NCBI GenBank assembly: GCA_963977415.1
Contig: CAXBOS010000003.1
Coordinates: 1 to 64,000, forward strand
Reading direction: 5' to 3'
DNA length: 64,000 nt
Origin: Croceimicrobium sp963977415
GTDB taxonomy: Bacteria > Bacteroidota > Bacteroidia > Flavobacteriales > Schleiferiaceae
Under the pieces are notes generated by a model, which had not been told where the DNA came from, searched no databases, and saw nothing but the letters and a program-made list of their open reading frames with translations. Below are positions 57,158 to 64,000 of the stretch, piece by piece. Each line of letters begins with the position of its first letter. Positions within the stretch are counted from its first letter, which is position 1. The position numbers and the translations under genes were made by a program.

Positions 57158-60100
57158 ATGAATACCAAGCATCTCTCTTGGCTAAGTATATTAGCCCTCA
57201 GCCTAAGTATAGGCCCTATTTCCGCTCAGGACGCATCTGCAGAAGCGGACAGCAGTAAAACCAAAAAAGCCACTAAGGAACTACCGCTAGAGCCAGCGCG
57301 CGCGTTTAAACAAATTACCAAGGAGGCTACTTGGCTTTCGCTAGATGTGAGCCCCGACGGAAAGGAGCTGGTTTTTGATATTCTTGGCGATTTATACCGC
57401 ATGCCCATTAGTGGTGGTAAATCCGAAGCCATCAGCCAAGGAATGCCCTATGATGTGCACCCCCGCTACAGTCCCGATGGAAAATCACTGGTTTTTATAT
57501 CTGACCAAAGTGGCTCTGATAATGTTTGGATTATGGATTTAGCCAGCAAAGAAAGAAGACAAATTACTGAGGATAAAAATCAGAATTATTTTTCGGCCGA
57601 TTGGTCAACCGACGGCGAATATATTGTGGCCGCCAAAGGTCGCAGAAGTATTAAACTCCACCTCTACCACCAAAAAAGAGGCAGCGGTGCACAATTAATC
57701 GATAAACCCGCGGCTTTAAAATGCATCGACCCCGTTTTTAGTGCCGATGGAAAAGCGATTTACTTTTCGAAACGCAAAGGTGCCTGGGACTATAATGCGC
57801 AGTTACCGCAGTATCAAGTGGGCATTTATGATATGGAAAAAGGTGAGGTGAAGTCTTTCACTTCGCGCTATGGCTCTGCCTTTACCCCTACACCATCGCC
57901 CGATGGTAAGTGGCTGGTTTACGGAAGCCGCTTTGAAGATGAAACTGGACTGATTCTTCACAATTTAAAAAATGGCGATGAAAAATGGTTGGCTTATCCA
58001 GTACAACGTGATGAGCAAGAGTCCATTGCACCTTTGGGTGTTTTGCCCGGCATGAGTTTCGATCCAAGTAGTGAAAATCTTTATGCCAGCTACGGTGGGA
58101 AAATTTACCGTATCAATTTGGCCAGTGGTAAAGCGAGTGAAATTCCTTTTGAAGCGGAATTAAACTTAGAGCTTGGGCCACAACTCGATTTTAAATTTCC
58201 CATAAAAGATGATGAAGAGGTTTTTGCCAACCAAATTCGCGATGCCAAGCCGTCACCCAATGGTGAGTATTTAGTATTTACTGCTCTCAATCGCCTTTAC
58301 ACTTATACTATTAAAAGTGGTAGCCTCAAAAGCCTGACTGAAGCTCAGTTTACCCAGGCTATGCCGGTTTGGTCGCCCGATGGAAAATCGATTGCCTATG
58401 TTAGCTGGGAGGGAGAGGAAGGTCATATCTACTCCATCTCCGCCAAGGGTGGCAAGCCTAAAAAGCTTACGCAAGAAGGCGGATACTATACCGACCTCGC
58501 TTGGGACGGCACTTTAAACCGTTTGGTGTTTATTAAAGGGACTGCGCAGTCTTACCGCGATGCCTATTCACCTTTCGTTTCATCACCTAAGCAATTAGTT
58601 TGGATGAGTGCCCAAGGTGGCGCCATCAATTTTATTGACGAGGGCAATGCCTATAGCAATCCCCATTTTACCGCTGTAGACGATCGCATTTACCTGAACC
58701 AAGGTGAGGGCACATTAATTTCCCTGCGTTATGATGGCCTCGATAAAAAAGAGCATTTGAAACTTAGTGGCATTACTACTTTTGGCTCCTCTTTAGAAGA
58801 GTTTCACGACCATAGTAATGGCGACCACGAGCACAGTCTTTTACCTGCTGCTGAGGATGCTTGGCGCGAAAAAACGAAACCTTCCACCGCTAGCATTATT
58901 TTAATTTCGCCCAATGGTAAAGAAGTACTCGCTCAAATAAACAATGACATTTACCAAGTATTTTTGCCTCAGTACGGCCAAAAAGCGGAAATTTCTCTTG
59001 CTGATGCTTCTGCTGCAAGTTTCCCCGCTCGGAAACTAACTATCATGGGCGGCGAATTCCCCGCTTGGAGTGGCGATAGTAAATTTATCCATTGGTCATT
59101 AGGGGCTGCACATTTCATTTTTGATTTAGAAAAAGCCCAGGTCTTTGACGACAGTATAGCTGCGGTTAAAAAAGCGGAAAAAGAAGCGAAAGAGGCAGCT
59201 AAAAAAGAAAGCACCGCCGATAGCACCAAGGAAAAAGTAAGCGAAGATGCCAAAGACAAAAAGAAGGAAAAGAAAAAGGAGGAACCCAAATTTGAAGCGC
59301 AGGAGCTAAAGATTAAAGTTCCCTATACCAAAGACATTCCTAAAGGGGCGGTGCTTATTACTGGGGCACGCATTATTACGATGGGCGAAAAAGGCGTGAT
59401 TGAAAAAGGAGATATACTCATTATCAACAATCGCATCACAGCCGTGGGGGAAAGCGGTTCTTTACCCATTCCTAAAAATGCGCAGATCATTGATGCCAGT
59501 GGTAAAACGGTTTCGCCTGGCTTTGTCGATACGCATGCACACATGTGGCCAAACTGGGGATTGCATAAAAATCAGTCGTGGATTTATGCCGCTAATTTAG
59601 CTTATGGCGTAACCACCACGCGCGATCCGCAAACTGCTACCACCGACGTATTAACCTACGGTGATATGGTTGAAGCCGGTATGATGGCCGGACCAAGAAT
59701 TTACAGTACTGGTCCTGGTGTTGGATATTGGTCCTATAAAATCAAATCCCTCGAGCATGCCCGCGAAGTATTAAAGCAATACAGCGAATACTACGACACT
59801 AAAACCATTAAAATGTATCTCACGGGTAACCGTCAACAGCGCCAATGGATTATTATGGCCTGCAAAGAATTAGGTTTAAAACCTACCACCGAAGGCGGCT
59901 TGGATTACAAATTAAATATGACCCAAATTTTAGATGGTTATCCGGGTCACGAGCATGCCTTGCCCATTTACCCCATCTACAATGAAGTCGTTTCCATGAT
60001 TGCCGAATCGCATACTACGGTAACACCTACTATGCTGGTGGCTTACGGCGGACCCTTTGCAGAGAATTACTTCTACGCCACCGAAGATGTATACCATAAT

Positions 60101-60601
60101 CCCAAATTGCAATACTTCACACCTTACGAAGAGTTGGCTTCCAAATCGCGTCGTGTAAGCGGCTGGTTTATGCCCGAAGAACATGTGTTTCACAAGCATG
60201 CTGAGTTTATTAATAACTTAGTGTTGGCTGGGGGATTAGCAGGGGTAGGCAGCCACGGGCAATTGCAAGGTTTGGGTTATCATTGGGAACTTTGGGCGAT
60301 GAGTAGCGGCGGCTTATCAAATCTAAATGCCCTAAAAGTAGCCACTATCCTTGGCGCCGAATCGCTGGGGCTAGATGGCGATTTAGGTAGTATTGAAGCC
60401 GGTAAATTGGCTGATTTAGTGCTTTTTGATGAAAATCCACTCGAAGATATTCGCCATACTAATAGCATTAGCCATGTAATTAAAAACGGTAGAGTTTACT
60501 TGGCTGAAGATCTTAGTGAAGTGGCACCCCAACAAAAACCCGCGCCAAATCCTAATTGGCAAAGCGCGAAACCAGAGGCTTTACCTGGTATTGTGAAATA
60601 G
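57158..60601 (+). CDS. TolB-type propeller fused to amidohydrolase
   Basis: 1147 residues. Signal peptide (MNTKHLSWLSILALSLSIGP). Residues about 50-660 carry repeated PD40/TolB blades (SPDGKSLVFISDQSGSDNVW, SPDGKWLVYGS, SPDGKSIAYVS). A Lys/Glu-rich linker is at about 670-715, and an amidohydrolase-type domain at about 725-1120 contains the metal-binding H793-x-H795 (VDTHAHMW), then GHEHALP and HKHAEF. It ends with the family's DLVLFDENPL segment. Probable periplasmic hydrolase of imide- or peptide-like substrates; the propeller may position substrate or partner. Confidence 0.85.
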   Translation: MNTKHLSWLSILALSLSIGPISAQDASAEADSSKTKKATKELPLEPARAFKQITKEATWLSLDVSPDGKELVFDILGDLYRMPISGGKSEAISQGMPYDVHPRYSPDGKSLVFISDQSGSDNVWIMDLASKERRQITEDKNQNYFSADWSTDGEYIVAAKGRRSIKLHLYHQKRGSGAQLIDKPAALKCIDPVFSADGKAIYFSKRKGAWDYNAQLPQYQVGIYDMEKGEVKSFTSRYGSAFTPTPSPDGKWLVYGSRFEDETGLILHNLKNGDEKWLAYPVQRDEQESIAPLGVLPGMSFDPSSENLYASYGGKIYRINLASGKASEIPFEAELNLELGPQLDFKFPIKDDEEVFANQIRDAKPSPNGEYLVFTALNRLYTYTIKSGSLKSLTEAQFTQAMPVWSPDGKSIAYVSWEGEEGHIYSISAKGGKPKKLTQEGGYYTDLAWDGTLNRLVFIKGTAQSYRDAYSPFVSSPKQLVWMSAQGGAINFIDEGNAYSNPHFTAVDDRIYLNQGEGTLISLRYDGLDKKEHLKLSGITTFGSSLEEFHDHSNGDHEHSLLPAAEDAWREKTKPSTASIILISPNGKEVLAQINNDIYQVFLPQYGQKAEISLADASAASFPARKLTIMGGEFPAWSGDSKFIHWSLGAAHFIFDLEKAQVFDDSIAAVKKAEKEAKEAAKKESTADSTKEKVSEDAKDKKKEKKKEEPKFEAQELKIKVPYTKDIPKGAVLITGARIITMGEKGVIEKGDILIINNRITAVGESGSLPIPKNAQIIDASGKTVSPGFVDTHAHMWPNWGLHKNQSWIYAANLAYGVTTTRDPQTATTDVLTYGDMVEAGMMAGPRIYSTGPGVGYWSYKIKSLEHAREVLKQYSEYYDTKTIKMYLTGNRQQRQWIIMACKELGLKPTTEGGLDYKLNMTQILDGYPGHEHALPIYPIYNEVVSMIAESHTTVTPTMLVAYGGPFAENYFYATEDVYHNPKLQYFTPYEELASKSRRVSGWFMPEEHVFHKHAEFINNLVLAGGLAGVGSHGQLQGLGYHWELWAMSSGGLSNLNALKVATILGAESLGLDGDLGSIEAGKLADLVLFDENPLEDIRHTNSISHVIKNGRVYLAEDLSEVAPQQKPAPNPNWQSAKPEALPGIVK

Positions 60602-60622
60602 AAATAAATAGTTACACATTGC

Positions 60623-60664
60623 AAAGGATGAGTGAATGTTAAAATTCGCTCATCCTTTTTTTTT
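60623..60664 (+). terminator. Rho-independent terminator
   Basis: AAAGGATGAG (60623-60632) pairs with CTCATCCTTT (60649-60658, the final T's joining the tail), with further pairing TGAAT/ATTCG inside. Followed by a long T-run. Ends the amidohydrolase gene. Confidence 0.85.
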
Positions 60665-60691
60665 ACCATGAAAGCTTAGAGCAAGAAACCG

Positions 60692-61545
60692 AACCTTAAC
60701 ATTTACAATGGTTCTGACACCAAGTTTTACGGCATGCTCAGGTTTTAAACCTGTGATTGACTTATAAATTTGAGTTTCAGATTTTCAATAAATCAAAAAG
60801 ACAAGGCTGTGAACTGAAGCTGTAGCGGGCTACAGCAAAGGGAGAAGGCGAAGTATTTTTCGGTTTATTGGAAACCAATCAAAACCTTATCACATATTAA
60901 GAACCTCTGCTTACAATCTTTTTACTAGGCCCTACTTTTATTTTCCTTCTTTTTGCAAACCTTAACATTTACAATGGTTCTGACACCAAGTTTTATGGCA
61001 TGCTCAGGTTTTAAACCTGTGATTGACTTATAAATTTGAGTTTCAGATTTTCAATAAATCAAAAAGACAAGGCTGTGAACTGAAGCTGTAGCGGGCTACA
61101 GCAAAGGGAGAAGGCGAAGTATTTTTCGGTTTATTGGAAACCAATCAAAACCTTACCAAACATTAAGACTCGCCGCTTCCAACCTTTTTTGCTAAGCCCT
61201 ACTTTTATTTTACTTCTTTTTGCAAACCTTAACATTTACAATGGTTCTGATACCAAATTTTACGGCAAGCTCAGGTTTTAAACCTGTGATTGACTTATAA
61301 ATTTGAGTTTCAGATTTTCAATAAATCAAAAAGACAAGGCTGTGAACTGAAGCTGTAGCGGGCTACAGCAAAGGGAGAAGGCGAAGTATTTTTCGGTTTA
61401 TTGGAAACCAATCAAAACCTTACCAAACATTAAGACTCGCCGCTTCCAACCTTTTTTGCTAAGCCCTACTTTTATTTTACTTCTTTTTGCAAACCTTAAC
61501 ATTTACAATGGTTCTGATACCAAATTTTACGGCAAGCTCAGGTTT
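60692..61545. repeat. Tandem array, about 3.2 copies of a 267-bp repeat
   Basis: Units begin aaccttaacatttacaatgg at 60692, 60958 and 61225, with a partial fourth unit from 61492 to about 61545 (periods 266, 267 and 267). Each holds the palindrome GCTGTAGC-GG-GCTACAGC (first copy at 60819-60836), an almost palindromic CAGGTTTTAAACCTG, and a TTGGAAACCAAT hairpin. Units 1-2 differ from 3-4 at shared sites, and units 2-3 share their distal part. No substantial ORF. Possibly a mobile or regulatory repeat, or non-coding RNA units. Confidence 0.88.
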
Positions 61546-61578
61546 TTATGTAAATTGCCGTTTATCTAAAAGCTTACT

Positions 61579-63912
61579 ATGCGCAAGTGGATCTGGATTA
61601 TAATTACTGCCCTTTGGCTGCTTCTGCTATTTATTCCTTGGCAAGGTGTTCCACCTTTGCATAAATTCTTACTCTACCCCAACTCAGTCTTGCAGGTAGA
61701 AATGGAAGACCAAACTAAAACCCTCAGCAACAGTCGTTTCCCTGGACTAAATATCAGTTTCGACGAAAGAGGAGTGCCTCATATTTTCGCGGAAACAGAA
61801 GAAGAATTGGCTTTTGGCATGGGAATCAGCCATGCTAAAGATCGCCAGTTTCAACTCGAAATGCTAATGCGCACCGTAAAAGGTCGTCTTAGCGAAGTAG
61901 TTGGTGTAGAAGGTATAGAAAGTGATCGTTGGTGGATTAAGTTCGATTTTGAGAATAAATCAAAGCTTGCCTTCCAGGAATTACAAGAAACAGATCCACA
62001 AATAGCAGGAGTTTTTAAAGCTTACGCAGATGGCTATAATTATTTATTAAAGCAACAAAATGAAGCGCAAAAAGCGCCCGAATTTCACCTTTTAGGTTTC
62101 GACCCCAGCCCGATGGAACCGTATACGCCCATTATGTTGGTTCGCTATATGGACAAGGTTTTAAACTACAGTGAGAATGACCTTAAATTTAGTGCCTTAA
62201 AAAAGCATCTTTCGCAAAGTCTAATTGATTATTACTACCCACTGCAAAGCGATTTAGCTTTCCCGATCTATCCCGAATTAAGCAATATTGATAGCCTCGA
62301 TCCACAGGCAAGTATAATTCCTTACACCTCGCCAAGCGACTTTCCAAAGGCCGAAACCCGCACCGGCGGCAACAATGAAGTTGGCTCTAATAACTGGGCC
62401 GTGGCGGCCGAGAAAAGTGCCACCGGTAACGCTTTTCTTTGCAACGACACTCACCTTCCCCTCGATTTACCTGGCACTTGGTACGAAGTACATCAAGTGG
62501 TTAATGGCCAAGTCTGTCATGGTTTCAGTATTCCAGGATCACCCATGGTTATCTCGGGTTATACCGATAAAGTGGCTTGGGGAATGACCAATGCCACTTG
62601 GGACTTGACAGAATTTTATAAGCTCGAAACCAACGATAAAAATCAATATAAACTCGACGGGCAGTGGGAAGAACTGGAAGCTTCTACGGTTAAAATCCCC
62701 GTTAAAGGCCAAGAAGATTTTGATTACACTTATTTCAATTCCTATTTCGGTCCCGCCGATTATATGGAAGGTGAACTTTTGGCTACCCAGTGGGTAGGCG
62801 AAAAATTCGAGCTCAACGAAATGAAAGCTTTTTTAGAAGTGCGTAATGCGAGTAGCGTGCAAGAGGCACATAAGGCTTTATTAGGCTTTGGTCATCCCGC
62901 TCAAAACTTTGTTTTGGCAGATAATCAAGGAAATATTGGCATGGTAACCGCTGGCTATGCCCTTTTACATTCTCGCCCTCAACGTGGTATTAGCCTAGGA
63001 AACCGTAAAAGCAATTTAGCAAAATTCACCCATTTAGGAAATCGCCTAGTGGTTTTAGAACCAGGCAAGGGCTGGAACCATTCCGCCAACCAGCAACAGG
63101 TTAAAAGTGATTTCGCCCCTTATTTAAATAGCCTTTTCGCTCCTACTGCTAGAGGACGCAGAATTAGCACCATGCTGATGAGCGAGGACAAGATTGACCG
63201 TGAATATTTAAAGAAAATGCACGGTGATGTGGTCGATGGTGAATGGCCACTTTTAAAAACCATGATTTTGGAATCTGCTCCCGAATCTTTTCTTCCTTAT
63301 TTAAAAAATTGGGACGGTTCCTGCACTGTAAATAGTGAAGCGGCCACCATTTATAATGTTTTCAAAAGTGCTTTGAACGATACTATTTCCAAGCGACTAT
63401 TAGATAAATTCGACTTCTTGCCCCAGCAAGAGCAATTGCTTTATTTGGTAAATCACAAATTGCCACTCCCCTTGCCCAATGGCAGACAAATAGATTATAC
63501 CGAGCTCGTACAAAGTGTTTGGGCGGGAACTATTAACTACCTAGGCGATTATTATGGCTTCAATCCCAAATTATGGGAATATGGTAAGTACCATCAAATT
63601 TACTTCCGCCACCTAACGCGCCTGCGTCCTTTTAACTATCAGGCCTTCCCCGCTCAAGGCAGTCCGCATAGTATTAATGTTTCCACCAACTTACCCGGTA
63701 CACATGGCCCTTCCATGCGTTCGCTTATTGAGCTACGTCCTAATGAAGCACCTATCGGAGAAACGGTAATTGCAGGCGGACAAAGCGGTCTCCCTAGTCA
63801 TAAACACTATACCGATCAAATAGAACCTTGGTATAAGGTAGAGTACTTCCCAATCGAATGGGTTAAGAGTGAAAGTGATAAAAAATGGGCCTTCCAATAT
63901 AAATTCAAGTAA
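61579..63912 (+). CDS. Penicillin-acylase-family Ntn hydrolase
   Basis: 777 residues. Starts with one membrane anchor (WIWIIITALWLLLLFIPW). The catalytic N-terminal nucleophile is S270 in GSNNWAVAAEKSATG, where autocleavage should occur between G269 and S270 to give alpha and beta chains; Asn/His-containing CNDTHLPLDLPGTWYEVH follows. It cleaves amide bonds of unknown acyl compounds, e.g. acyl-homoserine lactones or antibiotics, in the periplasm. The array of 267-bp repeats ends 34 bp upstream. Confidence 0.85.
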   Translation: MRKWIWIIITALWLLLLFIPWQGVPPLHKFLLYPNSVLQVEMEDQTKTLSNSRFPGLNISFDERGVPHIFAETEEELAFGMGISHAKDRQFQLEMLMRTVKGRLSEVVGVEGIESDRWWIKFDFENKSKLAFQELQETDPQIAGVFKAYADGYNYLLKQQNEAQKAPEFHLLGFDPSPMEPYTPIMLVRYMDKVLNYSENDLKFSALKKHLSQSLIDYYYPLQSDLAFPIYPELSNIDSLDPQASIIPYTSPSDFPKAETRTGGNNEVGSNNWAVAAEKSATGNAFLCNDTHLPLDLPGTWYEVHQVVNGQVCHGFSIPGSPMVISGYTDKVAWGMTNATWDLTEFYKLETNDKNQYKLDGQWEELEASTVKIPVKGQEDFDYTYFNSYFGPADYMEGELLATQWVGEKFELNEMKAFLEVRNASSVQEAHKALLGFGHPAQNFVLADNQGNIGMVTAGYALLHSRPQRGISLGNRKSNLAKFTHLGNRLVVLEPGKGWNHSANQQQVKSDFAPYLNSLFAPTARGRRISTMLMSEDKIDREYLKKMHGDVVDGEWPLLKTMILESAPESFLPYLKNWDGSCTVNSEAATIYNVFKSALNDTISKRLLDKFDFLPQQEQLLYLVNHKLPLPLPNGRQIDYTELVQSVWAGTINYLGDYYGFNPKLWEYGKYHQIYFRHLTRLRPFNYQAFPAQGSPHSINVSTNLPGTHGPSMRSLIELRPNEAPIGETVIAGGQSGLPSHKHYTDQIEPWYKVEYFPIEWVKSESDKKWAFQYKFK

Positions 63913-63913
63913 A

Positions 63914-64000
63914 ATGAAAAGTCAATACCGCTATAGTTTCTTGCATTTCAGCTTATTCGTTGGTGCTTTAATATTGGAAAATGGCTTGATCTTTTTCGCC
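63914..64000 (+). CDS. Start of a membrane protein gene (cut by the window)
   Basis: ATG 63914, 1 nt after the previous stop, running into the window's end (29 codons visible). The visible part has a hydrophobic helix (FLHFSLFVGALILENGLIFF), so it is probably an integral membrane protein, co-transcribed with the acylase gene. No further assignment possible. Confidence 0.5.
   Translation, partial: MKSQYRYSFLHFSLFVGALILENGLIFFA

Noticed and set aside
60702..61350. Nineteen-codon ORF repeated in each 267-bp unit
   Set aside because: It is conserved simply because the DNA is repeated; several differences change amino acids, giving no sign of coding selection.
60692..61545. Regular repeats as a CRISPR array
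   Set aside because: The period is 267 bp, and whole units are repeated without unique spacers between short repeats. No cas gene is nearby.

Overview
The window comes from a Bacteroidota genome, most likely a marine or aquatic member of the Flavobacteriales. The host genes include a huge secreted protein with a type IX secretion (Por) sorting domain, a DUF3857/transglutaminase membrane protein, a short-form PurL, ClpS and PlsY. Upstream regions carry the Bacteroidota promoter signature (TTG, 19 bp, TAnnTTTG or TAnnTTCG), and Shine-Dalgarno sequences are mostly absent.

Positions 47-41357 are a roughly 41.3-kb, apparently complete prophage of siphovirus type. It sits in the 3' end of a tRNA-Arg(ACG) gene, bounded by a 15-bp direct repeat (47-61 and 41343-41357), with a tyrosine integrase next to the tRNA. 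From left to right it contains: a leftward repressor and divergent early genes; a replication block (DnaG-like primase, a fused primase-tail/ATPase, SSB) with many small genes; three small genes separated by attC-like sites, laid out like integron cassettes (9753-11172); a reverse-strand HsdR-N-type nuclease beside a cluster of GGGGAGYG repeats; tail-fibre-like and small genes; a lysis cassette (M15 endolysin, holin, probable unimolecular spanin); prohead protease/scaffold and major capsid; a ParB-methyltransferase and the terminase; portal, head completion, tape measure and tail-tip genes; then a control module (antirepressor and a small gene with a long structured leader) and the integrase.

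The prophage's regulation is partly readable. GCGAAC/TTCGC half-sites recur at the repressor/early divergence, before a gene at 18404 and at the divergent antirepressor promoter, which suggests one lysogeny regulon. A TGTCCTTTT element recurs upstream of late operons, usually 19 bp before a -7-like box. In several cases the box lies only 4 bp before the ATG, which implies (nearly) leaderless late mRNAs. The antirepressor leader and the 39442 leader each hold mutually exclusive stems typical of attenuators or RNA switches.

From 41.5 kb on the DNA is ordinary chromosome: clpS-plsY, purL, a sulfotransferase, the 1948-residue T9SS protein, a PepSY-type membrane protein, a DUF3857/transglutaminase protein, a translationally coupled sulfotransferase and class IV aminotransferase, a TolB-propeller/amidohydrolase fusion, about 3.2 copies of a 267-bp tandem repeat, a penicillin-acylase-family hydrolase and the start of one more gene.
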